Shown in pieces: positions 10,701 to 18,397 of a stretch of 64,000 nucleotides of DNA. Numbering within the stretch: position 1 is the first letter of the stretch; each line of letters starts with the position of its first letter. The stretch spans positions 434,001 through 498,000 of the forward strand of contig NZ_CP117811.1 in NCBI RefSeq assembly GCF_028728065.1, given 5' to 3'. Below the pieces are notes generated by a model, which had not been told where the DNA came from, did not search any database, and saw only the letters and a list, made by a program, of their open reading frames with translations. The position numbers and the translations under genes were made by a program. Source of the DNA: Lentisphaera profundi. Its GTDB lineage: Bacteria; Verrucomicrobiota; Lentisphaeria; Lentisphaerales; Lentisphaeraceae.

Positions 10701-11145
10701 CGGCATAAACTTTTGCGCTATCCGCACGTCCGTCACCATTAGTGTCTTCTAGTATTTTGATCATATCCTGCTTGTCAGTGTAATGCGATTCTGGGTGCTT
10801 ATCGTAATGCTTTTTGTACATGGCCAAACGATCTGCACTTGATTGAATCATGATGTCCTCCAAGAGCATATAAGGGCGATGACGAATGTCATCCACCCCA
10901 AAGCGCCAGCGATGAATTTCGGTCACTAATAATCGGCCCTTAGAATCAAAGGCAATTGCCATGGGGTTAGTGATCTGAGATCTGTCTGCCCAGAGGCGCG
11001 CTTTAAAGCCATCGGGCATAGAGAAGCTATTCATTTTTTGTGCTTCAGCTTTCTCGTAATCTGCAGGACTTTTACTTGCTGCACTGAGCCCATTCGCAAT
11101 AAGCAAAGATGAGAGCAGCAGGAATTTATTTGACCATTTTAACAT
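7765..11145 (-). CDS. PVC-type dehydrogenase with HEAT repeats and C-terminal cytochrome c
   Basis: 1126 residues with a signal peptide. Residues about 40-460 form a beta-propeller of the PVC-type membrane-bound dehydrogenase/glucose-dehydrogenase-like class ([47 protein letters not shown]). Residues about 490-900 are HEAT-like helical repeats. A C-terminal heme-binding domain has CLRCH at 994-998, then VGPDLTLMG and the closing [13 protein letters not shown], the usual end of this family. It probably oxidises a sugar or polyol in the periplasm and passes electrons through the heme. It lies 10 bases after a Tat-exported isomerase gene and is coupled to the decayed sulfatase. The substrate is unknown. 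Confidence 0.9.
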   Translation of the reverse strand: [1126 protein letters not shown]

Positions 11146-11155
11146 ATAATAAATC

Positions 11156-12052
11156 CTAGGCTGAGTATTTTGAGCTAAGTTTAGTTCTAAGTTTTATGAG
11201 TAAATCACGCGTCATTTTAATACCTTCAATTTCGCCAATTTTCTTGCCTTCATACTCAATACCCACGTGACCACGATAGCCCGCGTCGAGAACGAGCTTC
11301 ATAATGCGAGGGTAGTCAGTATTGATTTCAAAGCCGTGTACGTCAAAATCATGACTCTTGGCACTGACGCCCTTGGCGTAAGGCATGAGTTTTTTGACGC
11401 CCTTATAACGATCGTATTCTTTAAAATTCCCAAAGTCGGGTAATGTACCGCAATTTGGCATAGCAACTTTTTTCATGACATTCGCTAACCAATCACCATC
11501 GGAAGAGAGGCCTCCATGGTTTTCCACTATGACATTAATATTATGTTGAGCTGCAAATTGTGAGAGTGAGGCAAGTCCATCGGCGGCACGCTCCATTTGT
11601 TCTTCATAAGTTCCTTTGGAACGCGCATTCACTCGAATGGAATGACAGCCTAAATATTTTGCCGCTTCAATCCAAGTATGATGTTTTTCTACGGCTAGTT
11701 TTCGTTTATTATCGTTGGCATCACCAAGCTGACCAAGGCCATCGCACATGATGATTAGGCTCTGCACACCATTATCATCACAGCGTTGCTTGAGTCCGCG
11801 AAGATAAGTCTTTTCAGAGCTCTTAAAGAATTTATTGACGTATTCAACGGCATTAATACCAAAGGTTTTTTTTGTGAATTCAGGGAATTGTAGGTTGTCG
11901 AGTTCTTTTGCAAAGAGCTTTTTATGAAGGGACCACTGAGCTAATGAAATATCAAATAAGGGATTTTCGGATTGGCTTGCGCATGAGGCGGTGAAAAATG
12001 ATCCTACGGTAAGAGCTCCTGTGCCTTTGAAAAAATTTCTACGATTTAACAT
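11156..12052 (-). CDS. Tat-exported sugar isomerase/epimerase (xylose-isomerase-like TIM barrel)
   Basis: 298 residues. The N-terminus has a twin-arginine signal (NRRNFFKGTG) and ends in TASC, which may be a lipoprotein processing site. The mature part is an AP-endonuclease-2/xylose-isomerase-like barrel, with NVIVENHGG, GTLPDFGNF and HVGIEYEG providing the acidic and His residues expected to bind a divalent metal. Enzymes of this class epimerise or isomerise sugars or sugar derivatives. Export suggests that it acts on a glycan breakdown product with the dehydrogenase encoded 10 bases downstream. AAGGAAG lies upstream of the ATG. Confidence 0.85.
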   Translation of the reverse strand: MLNRRNFFKGTGALTVGSFFTASCASQSENPLFDISLAQWSLHKKLFAKELDNLQFPEFTKKTFGINAVEYVNKFFKSSEKTYLRGLKQRCDDNGVQSLIIMCDGLGQLGDANDNKRKLAVEKHHTWIEAAKYLGCHSIRVNARSKGTYEEQMERAADGLASLSQFAAQHNINVIVENHGGLSSDGDWLANVMKKVAMPNCGTLPDFGNFKEYDRYKGVKKLMPYAKGVSAKSHDFDVHGFEINTDYPRIMKLVLDAGYRGHVGIEYEGKKIGEIEGIKMTRDLLIKLRTKLSSKYSA

Positions 12053-12279
12053 GTGGTCTTCCTTTGTTTTAGTTGATTTCTTAGATTCTACTTTCGTATT
12101 GAAAGTCCTTATCGGGACAGCTCTGCTTAAGAATTCTTCAAAAAATACATTCTCAATTTCAACAAAAGAAGTTTTTGAATAGTAACTTAAAGGATTACAT
12201 ACCTAAATATTGTATGATGACATATAATTGAGTTATTTTTGAATAAATGTGATTTTTTTCAAAGTCTTGTTGTTAATCC

Positions 12280-12308
12280 TTGATTGATTGTGTAGTACTT
12301 TTTATAAA
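12280..12308 (+). promoter_or_regulatory. Candidate sigma-70 promoter for the sulfatase at 12326
   Basis: TTGATT (12280-12285) and TATAAA (12303-12308) are separated by 17 bases. A TAGGAGA ribosome-binding site follows at about 12313-12319, before the ATG at 12326. The rest of 12053-12279 is AT-rich divergent intergenic DNA between the isomerase and sulfatase genes; no gene is visible there. Confidence 0.5.
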
Positions 12309-12325
12309 TAACTTTAGGAGAATCC

Positions 12326-13699
12326 ATGAAATATATGTCAATTTTAGCGCTCTTAATTTTTGCGCTACTCGCAAATGCTCAAAAAGATAAACCCAATGTG
12401 ATAGTGATATTTGCGGATGATATGGGTTATGGCGATATGAGTTGTAATGGCAATCCATCGATCAAAACTCCTCATTTAGATCGCATGGCCTATGAGGGGC
12501 AAAAATGGACAAACTTTTATGTGGCAGCACCGGTATGTACGCCGAGTCGTGCGGCTTTAATGACCGGACGTCTTCCTATTCGCAATGGCATGAGCTCTAA
12601 TAAGAGACGGGTATTGTTTCCCGATTCTACCGGAGGATTACTGCAGGTTGAGTATACTCTCGCTGAAATGTTTAAATCTGCGGGTTACGCAACCGGCATG
12701 GTAGGTAAATGGCATTTGGGCCACAAAGCGGAGTTCCTCCCGATTAATCACGGTTTTGATTCTTGGTATGGGATACCATATTCAAATGATATGGATGGAG
12801 ATTCCCAAGTGATAAATGCGCTAAAAAAAGGTGAGAAACTGCCTTGGCATAAGGGGCCTCATTGGGAGAACCCAAAATCTGAGTATTGGAATGTTCCTTT
12901 AATGCAGGGAGATAAAATCATTAAGCGCTCTCCGAATCAGGAACTCTTAACAAAAAATTATACAGAGAAAGCTATTGACTTTATTAAAGCCAATAAAGCC
13001 AAGCCATTTTTTCTCTACTTGGCACATAGCATGCCGCATGTGCCGCTCTTTCGTTCAGATGATTTTAAAAATGTGAGCACAATGGGTCTCTATGGCGATG
13101 TGATTGAAGAACTTGATTGGTCAGTTGGGGAGATTATTAAAAGCGTGAAGGCAGAGGGCTTAGCGGAGAAAACAATTATTTTATTTACCTCAGATAATGG
13201 ACCATGGTTAAGTTTCAGGACTCAAGGCGGGATTGCAGGACCATTGAGAGATGGCAAAGGAAGTACTTGGGAAGGGGGTATGCGTGAGCCCACAGTATTT
13301 TGGGGGCCCGCCTACATTAAGCCTGGAATCATTCATGATATTGGCTGTACTACGGATATGATGGCGACTTTTGCTAAATTAAGTGGTGCTAAGCTTCCTG
13401 AGGTGAAATTGGATAGCTATGACCTAAGTGAGGTTTTGCTCAATCAAGAAAAAGGACCTCGTCAAGAGATGTTTTATTATAACGGTGAAAAGCTTCAAGC
13501 ACTGAGGTTAGGTAATTTTAAAGTGCGCTTTGGAAATGATCAGCAAAGGCCGACTGAGCTTTATAACTTAGCTTTGGATCCGGGTGAAAATTATAATGTC
13601 ATTAAAGATCATGCAGAGCTCGTGAAAGAAATGCAGACCTTGAGACAAGCTCATGTAGATGGAATCATTAAAGTAGAGAATCAATTAATCCGCAAATAA
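12326..13699 (+). CDS. Secreted type-I sulfatase
   Basis: 457 residues, with a signal peptide ending near Ala18. FADDMGYGD carries the first metal ligands (D31, D32). The formylglycine signature is VCTPSR with Cys71, then AALMTGRLP. MVGKWHLG (Lys and His) and TSDNG complete the active site, and the GKGSTWEGGMREP segment is typical of the arylsulfatase A-like group. It should release sulfate from an exported or external substrate. It is divergent from the isomerase/dehydrogenase unit and precedes a ThuA-like gene by 108 bases. Of the sulfatase relatives in this window it is the closest to the decayed copy. Confidence 0.93.
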   Translation: MKYMSILALLIFALLANAQKDKPNVIVIFADDMGYGDMSCNGNPSIKTPHLDRMAYEGQKWTNFYVAAPVCTPSRAALMTGRLPIRNGMSSNKRRVLFPDSTGGLLQVEYTLAEMFKSAGYATGMVGKWHLGHKAEFLPINHGFDSWYGIPYSNDMDGDSQVINALKKGEKLPWHKGPHWENPKSEYWNVPLMQGDKIIKRSPNQELLTKNYTEKAIDFIKANKAKPFFLYLAHSMPHVPLFRSDDFKNVSTMGLYGDVIEELDWSVGEIIKSVKAEGLAEKTIILFTSDNGPWLSFRTQGGIAGPLRDGKGSTWEGGMREPTVFWGPAYIKPGIIHDIGCTTDMMATFAKLSGAKLPEVKLDSYDLSEVLLNQEKGPRQEMFYYNGEKLQALRLGNFKVRFGNDQQRPTELYNLALDPGENYNVIKDHAELVKEMQTLRQAHVDGIIKVENQLIRK

Positions 13700-13807
13700 G
13701 TGATAAACACCATGTTTTTCATGAGATTTAATAAGAATTTTATCGTTTAGCTGTACCGAAGTGCGAACTTAGTACGTATTAGTTAGTAAATCATAATAAG
13801 GAGATAT

Positions 13808-14728
13808 ATGAATATCTGTGTAAAACCATTCTTGTACCTAGGCCTACTTACTTTAAGTGTGAATACTTGGGCGCAAAAACCGCACCCTGTAGAGAAACAA
13901 GCAGAGTTTGATGCTGAAGTTATTAAGGCGATGCCGGCGCTTAAGGCCCTTGCGAAACCCGCAAAAGCGAGGAAGATTTTGGTCTTATCGAAAGTCGCTG
14001 GGTGGTACCATAGCTCAATTGAAACGGGAAAGAGCTGTTTTCAGGAAATGGGAAAAAGTACGGGAGCTTTTTCAGTCGATGTGAATGATGACCCTGGCTA
14101 TTATACGTCAGCGAACCTTAAAAAATACGATGCTATTCTCTTTAATAATACGACTTATTCACAAGATTATTTTAATGAGACTCAGCGTCAAGCCATTTTG
14201 GCATTTATCAAAAATGGTGGCGGCTTCATTGGTATTCACGCGGCATCGGATTGCGGGACTTCAGCTAAGAAAGCTAAGACTACTTGGCCGGAAATCACTG
14301 AAATGATGGGAGGCGCCTTTGATGGCCATCCTTGGACTAAAAATGGTATGTATGGAATTCGCAACGAGGATCCAAGTCACAAAATATTACAGCCGATGAA
14401 AGGAAAGGGCTTTAAGATTTCTGATGAGCTTTATAAATACAAAGATTACAAGCGTGAAAATCAGCGCGTTTTGTTGACGATCGACATGGAGGAATCCTAT
14501 AAGAAGGAAGGCCGTGAAGATCACGATCATGCCTTACTATGGGTAAAGAACTATGGTAAAGGACGTGTTTTCTTCAGTGCTTTTGGTCATAATGAACATG
14601 TTTTTGCTAATCCCATGATTTTGCAGACCTGGCTAAATGGTATTCAGTTTACCCTAGGTGACTTGGATGTAAAGACGGAAGCCCTGCCCATACCAGAGGC
14701 ACATAAAAACTTTCAGCCTACAAAATAA
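13808..14728 (+). CDS. Secreted ThuA-like domain protein
   Basis: 306 residues with a signal peptide (cleavage near Ala22). The ThuA/class-I glutamine-amidotransferase-like fold covers about residues 55-285, with KILVLSKVAGWYHSS, a YDAILFNNT strand, the hallmark GGGFIGIHAASD, and HDHALLWVKNYGKGRVFFSAFGH. Family members are linked to sugar utilisation (trehalose utilisation ThuA) and in PVC bacteria are often near dehydrogenases of the kind encoded at 7765-11145. The reaction is unsettled; 3-keto-sugar metabolism is one proposal for relatives. AAGGAGA precedes the ATG. Confidence 0.88.
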   Translation: MNICVKPFLYLGLLTLSVNTWAQKPHPVEKQAEFDAEVIKAMPALKALAKPAKARKILVLSKVAGWYHSSIETGKSCFQEMGKSTGAFSVDVNDDPGYYTSANLKKYDAILFNNTTYSQDYFNETQRQAILAFIKNGGGFIGIHAASDCGTSAKKAKTTWPEITEMMGGAFDGHPWTKNGMYGIRNEDPSHKILQPMKGKGFKISDELYKYKDYKRENQRVLLTIDMEESYKKEGREDHDHALLWVKNYGKGRVFFSAFGHNEHVFANPMILQTWLNGIQFTLGDLDVKTEALPIPEAHKNFQPTK

Positions 14729-14745
14729 AGCCTTTGATTTAAGTG

Positions 14746-14777
14746 AAGCCGAGCTCGTTTGAGTTCGGCTTTTTTTG
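14746..14777 (+). terminator. Rho-independent terminator after the ThuA-like gene
   Basis: AAGCCGAGCTC pairs with GAGTTCGGCTT across a GTTT loop (one G-T wobble), followed by a run of T. It lies 18 bases after the ThuA-like stop codon. Confidence 0.9.
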
Positions 14778-14872
14778 TGGGCGTATTTCGTGCTTTCTTT
14801 AGGGGCTTATGTTTCCAAGAGATGATTTAGGGCTATATTGGCGAATATATAAAAACATTAGGGTCAAGCAAG

Positions 14873-15745
14873 ATGGATTTTACTGATTTAATTGGCAAGA
14901 CACCGCTTCTGGAATTGAAGCAAATGTGTCCTAATAAGAAAGTGAAGATTTTTGTTAAGCTAGAGGGCAATAACCCCGGTGGTAGTGTGAAAGATCGCGC
15001 GGCCTTCTATATGATTTCTGATGCAGAAATGCGTGGGACTTTAAAGCCCGGGATAAAAATCATTGAAGCTACGAGTGGCAATACGGGTATTGCTTTATCA
15101 ATGATTGCCTCTGTAAAAGGCTATGATATAGAATTAGCAATGCCTAAGAATTCAACTCAAGAGCGCGTCGACGCCATGAAAGCTTTTGGAGCCAAAGTGA
15201 CCCTAACGGAGTCGATGGAGACTGCCATTGACTATGCCAAGAGCAAAGTCGAAGAAGGTGGTTATGTGATGCTTAATCAATTTGGAAATGAAGCGAATCC
15301 CGAAGCGCATTACCGTGGGACGGCGCCCGAAATATGGGCTGCAACTGAGGGGCAATTGACTCATTTTGTTTCAGCCATGGGTACGACGGGTACGATCATG
15401 GGGACCTCGCGTTACTTGAAGGAAAGAAACCCCGAGATTCAAATCGTGGGCTGTCATCCTGCGGATGGCGCAAAGATCCCAGGAATACGCCGTTGGCCGA
15501 CAGAGTATTTACCGGCTATTTACGATGCGAGCCGCGTCGATAAAATTTATGATATCGAGCAAGCTGATGCGGAAGAAACCATGCGTCAACTCGGACGCCA
15601 AGAAGGAGTCTTTTGTGGTGTATCATCGGGTGGTGCGGTATGGGCGGCACTTGAATTAGCTAAAACTTTGGAGCAGGGTTTGATTGTTGCCATCATTTGT
15701 GACCGCGGAGACCGTTATTTATCAACGGGACTTTTTGGTCAATAA
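14873..15745 (+). CDS. cysM: Cysteine synthase B
   Basis: 290-residue fold-type II PLP enzyme. GGSVKDRA gives the PLP Lys at residue 40, EATSGNTG the substrate loop, and GTTGT the phosphate-binding loop. KIPGIRRWPTEYLP is characteristic of CysM rather than CysK. CysM makes cysteine from O-acetylserine and sulfide, and can accept thiosulfate to give S-sulfocysteine. It is the first gene of a tight six-gene run to 19486. The following rhodanese gene starts 24 bases later, which fits thiosulfate or persulfide use. No cysE is visible in the window. Confidence 0.93.
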   Translation: MDFTDLIGKTPLLELKQMCPNKKVKIFVKLEGNNPGGSVKDRAAFYMISDAEMRGTLKPGIKIIEATSGNTGIALSMIASVKGYDIELAMPKNSTQERVDAMKAFGAKVTLTESMETAIDYAKSKVEEGGYVMLNQFGNEANPEAHYRGTAPEIWAATEGQLTHFVSAMGTTGTIMGTSRYLKERNPEIQIVGCHPADGAKIPGIRRWPTEYLPAIYDASRVDKIYDIEQADAEETMRQLGRQEGVFCGVSSGGAVWAALELAKTLEQGLIVAIICDRGDRYLSTGLFGQ

Positions 15746-15769
15746 AATTTTAATAAATAGGAATAGATT

Positions 15770-16075
15770 ATGAAAGCACATTTAGAGCAAATGAAAGCCG
15801 AGCTAGAAGCTGGTACCGCACAACTTTTAGACGTTAGAGAATTTAATGAGTGGCAAGAAGGACATTTGACTGGAGCCATATTGGCACCTTTGTCTGGTTT
15901 AGAGTCTGGTGACGAGCCGGATGGCGTGGACTTAGAGCTTAAAACTTACCTTCATTGCCGTAGTGGGCAACGCGTTCATATGGCGGCGCCACTACTCGAA
16001 GATTTAGGTATTGGCGAAGTTATTCCTTTAGACGAAGGCTTTGGTGAATTAGTTTCAGAAGGCTTCGAAGCCTAA
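15770..16075 (+). CDS. Single-domain rhodanese
   Basis: 101 residues, one rhodanese domain. LLDVREFNEWQEGHL is the CH2A-like start, and the active-site loop is HCRSGQR with Cys63. Rhodaneses carry sulfur as a Cys persulfide, from thiosulfate or other donors to acceptors. There is no signal peptide, so it is cytoplasmic. Its stop overlaps the next start by one base (TAATG). The position between cysM and an OsmC gene suggests a role in sulfane-sulfur delivery or detoxification. Confidence 0.9.
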   Translation: MKAHLEQMKAELEAGTAQLLDVREFNEWQEGHLTGAILAPLSGLESGDEPDGVDLELKTYLHCRSGQRVHMAAPLLEDLGIGEVIPLDEGFGELVSEGFEA

Positions 16076-16485
16076 TGGAGATTAAATTAAAGCGCGTTGA
16101 AGGAATGCAGTTTGATTGTGTGAGTGGAGTTGGTCACACAGTAAGAATTGATGGGCCACCTTCTATTGGCGGTACTGATACGGGACCCCGCCCGATGGAA
16201 ATGGTACTGATGGGCTTAGCAGGATGTTCTGCCGTTGATATCTTAATGATCTTAGGTAAGCAACGCCAAAACCCTGCTGATGTTGAATTGACTGTAACAG
16301 CGGAACGAGCTGATGCCGTACCAGCAGTATTTACCAAAATCAATATTCATATTGATTGTATCGGTGGTGAAGTCAGTCTCAAGAAATTAGAAAAAGCTTG
16401 TGAGCTTTCGATGGAAAAATATTGTTCTGTCTCAAAAATGCTTGAACCAACGGTAGAAATGACACATACTTGTGATGTAAAGTAA
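16075..16485 (+). CDS. OsmC family protein
   Basis: 136 residues covering a complete OsmC/YhfA-like fold. GPRPMEMVLMGLAGCSAVDI contains the first conserved Cys (about residue 59), and the second conserved Cys is in KYCSVSKML near the C-terminus. OsmC-type proteins reduce organic hydroperoxides with a Cys pair; some YhfA-like members have no known substrate. The start overlaps the rhodanese stop, indicating translational coupling. In a sulfur-handling operon it could deal with persulfides, but that is inference. Confidence 0.9.
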   Translation: MEIKLKRVEGMQFDCVSGVGHTVRIDGPPSIGGTDTGPRPMEMVLMGLAGCSAVDILMILGKQRQNPADVELTVTAERADAVPAVFTKINIHIDCIGGEVSLKKLEKACELSMEKYCSVSKMLEPTVEMTHTCDVK

Positions 16486-16501
16486 ACCCAAGGAGAAAAC
16501 T

Positions 16502-17014
16502 ATGAAGTACTTCGTTTTAATTATTTGTGTTTTCATTTTTACCTCATGTAAGGATGAAAAAGCCAACACAACCTCAACAGATGATGTGACTGTGGAAACC
16601 GTTGTTATGAAAGGTGGATCTGAAAATCTCGAAGCTGCGGCAGATTGTGCAACGGGTTGTCCTAGCTGTGGCGTAAAGGAATCTTTCGAACTTAAAGCTC
16701 CCCATGGTGGCGCGCTAATGAAGTTCGGCGGAGATGCTGCGGTTTTAGAATTAGTCATTGATCATAAGTCGGGTGAGATGTCAGTCTATTTTTACGATGG
16801 CTTAGCAAAAGAGCAGCTTAAGCTTGAGCAAACAGCTCTTAACTTAAAGATTAATACTTTAAATATTACGCTGAAAGCAGATGAAAAAGGTGTCTTTCGC
16901 CTTAAATCTGAGATTATCAAAGGTCTGAAAAAGTTTCAAGGAACAGTGGGTAAATTAGAAGTTGATGGCCTACCTTTTGATGGTGTGCCAATCTATTACC
17001 CTGAGGGAAATTAA
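16502..17014 (+). CDS. Lipoprotein with CxxxCxxC segment
   Basis: 170 residues. The lipobox FTSC (Cys16) follows a short hydrophobic signal, so it is likely membrane-anchored outside the cytoplasm. After an acidic/Thr-rich linker there is a Cys cluster, CATGCPSCG at about residues 50-58, then APHGGALMKFGG. The rest alternates beta-like segments. A metal- or thiol-related role is possible from the Cys cluster and HGG, but I do not recognise a defined family. It is in the cysM-rhodanese-OsmC operon, 16 bases after the OsmC stop, with AAGGAGA before the ATG. Confidence 0.8.
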   Translation: MKYFVLIICVFIFTSCKDEKANTTSTDDVTVETVVMKGGSENLEAAADCATGCPSCGVKESFELKAPHGGALMKFGGDAAVLELVIDHKSGEMSVYFYDGLAKEQLKLEQTALNLKINTLNITLKADEKGVFRLKSEIIKGLKKFQGTVGKLEVDGLPFDGVPIYYPEGN

Positions 17015-17021
17015 GTCTTCG

Positions 17022-18395
17022 ATGAGTAAAAAACTTCTCGTTATTAATGCAGTGGGGCTGACAGAGAGCCTCATTAATGATGACTGCCCAAATTTAAAGT
17101 ACTATTTCGAAAAGAATCGTCAGTACTTAAAACCGCCCATTCCTGCAGTGACTTGTACTTCGCAAGCGACTTTGTTGACGGGAAAAAGTCCACAAGAGCA
17201 CGGTGTAGTGGCCAATGGTTGGTACTTTCGTGATCTCGCTCAGGTATGGTTATGGCGTCAAAATAACCAGCTTGTTCAAGGTGAAAAAATTTGGGAAAGT
17301 CTTCGTGCTAAAGACGAGAGTTTTAGCTGTGCGAAAATGTTCTGGTGGTACAATATGTACTCGAGCGCAGATTGGTCAGCAACACCGCGGCCTCTCTATC
17401 GTGCAGACGGGGCAAAGCATCCAGGATCTTATACTTACCCGATGGGATTAAACGATGACTTGGAGTCTGAGTTAGGTACCTTCCCCTTGTTTAAATTCTG
17501 GGGGCCAATGACGTCGATTGAATCGACCAAGTGGATTAGCGATTCAACAATTTACGTGATGAAGAAAAATCGTCCCAATTTATCTTTAGTCTATTTACCT
17601 CACCTCGATTATAATTTACAGCGCTTGGGTCCCAATGATCCGGCAATGGCTAAAGATGTACGTGAATTAGATCAGTGCATTGGAGATTTACGTCAATGTG
17701 CAGATGAACTAGGCTATGAAGTGGTGATTCTATCTGAGTATGGAATTCAGGAAGTTGATACCCCGATTCATATCAATCGTGAGCTACGGAAAGCAGGTCT
17801 AATAACAGTTAAAATGGAATGCGGCGAAGAGCATTTTGATGCGGGGGCTTCCGCTGCTTTTGCGGTAGCGGATCATCAATTAGCGCATGTCTATGTGAAT
17901 GACAAGAGTCAATTAGAAAAAGTAAAAAAAATACTTAAGGGACTTCCTGGTATTACCGAAGTCTGCAGTGGAGAAGAGCGCAGTAAATACGATTTAGATC
18001 ATGAGCGTTCAGGCGAGATTATTTGCTTAGCAGAGAAAAATGCTTGGTTTACTTATTATTATTGGCTAGATGATAAACTAGCTCCGGATTATGCCCGTGC
18101 GGTAGATATCCATCGCAAGCCAGGCTATGACCCCGTAGAGTTATTTATGCGCAAAGGCGGGAAGTTGAGTGCCGCAAAAACGTTGCTTAAGAAAAAACTA
18201 GGTTTTCGTTACCTCATGGATGTGATTCCTTTGGATGCCACTTTGGTTAAGGGTTCGCATGGAGTTCATCCAGAGCATTTAGCCGATGGGCCTTTGCTCA
18301 TAGGTGATTTGAATCTTGGGGACGAAAAAGTACGAGATATGAGAGATTTTAAAAGTTTAGTTGAAGAGTTCTTCCAAGTAGATAAAGAGGATTAG
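17022..18395 (+). CDS. Alkaline-phosphatase-superfamily phosphodiesterase/nucleotide pyrophosphatase-like
   Basis: 457 residues from the ATG at 17022, which has GAGGGA upstream; an in-frame ATG at 16962 lies inside the preceding gene and is less likely. The nucleophile region is PAVTCTSQATLLTGKSP (a Thr nucleophile), and the metal-binding HLDYNLQRLGP follows. The second ligand motif, usually SDHG, reads SEYG here. There is no signal peptide, so it is cytoplasmic. Relatives hydrolyse phosphodiester or pyrophosphate bonds; a related type-I phosphodiesterase subfamily occurs in natural-product loci. The substrate is unknown. It sits 2 bases before the P-loop gene. Confidence 0.82.
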   Translation: MSKKLLVINAVGLTESLINDDCPNLKYYFEKNRQYLKPPIPAVTCTSQATLLTGKSPQEHGVVANGWYFRDLAQVWLWRQNNQLVQGEKIWESLRAKDESFSCAKMFWWYNMYSSADWSATPRPLYRADGAKHPGSYTYPMGLNDDLESELGTFPLFKFWGPMTSIESTKWISDSTIYVMKKNRPNLSLVYLPHLDYNLQRLGPNDPAMAKDVRELDQCIGDLRQCADELGYEVVILSEYGIQEVDTPIHINRELRKAGLITVKMECGEEHFDAGASAAFAVADHQLAHVYVNDKSQLEKVKKILKGLPGITEVCSGEERSKYDLDHERSGEIICLAEKNAWFTYYYWLDDKLAPDYARAVDIHRKPGYDPVELFMRKGGKLSAAKTLLKKKLGFRYLMDVIPLDATLVKGSHGVHPEHLADGPLLIGDLNLGDEKVRDMRDFKSLVEEFFQVDKED

Positions 18396-18397
18396 AG

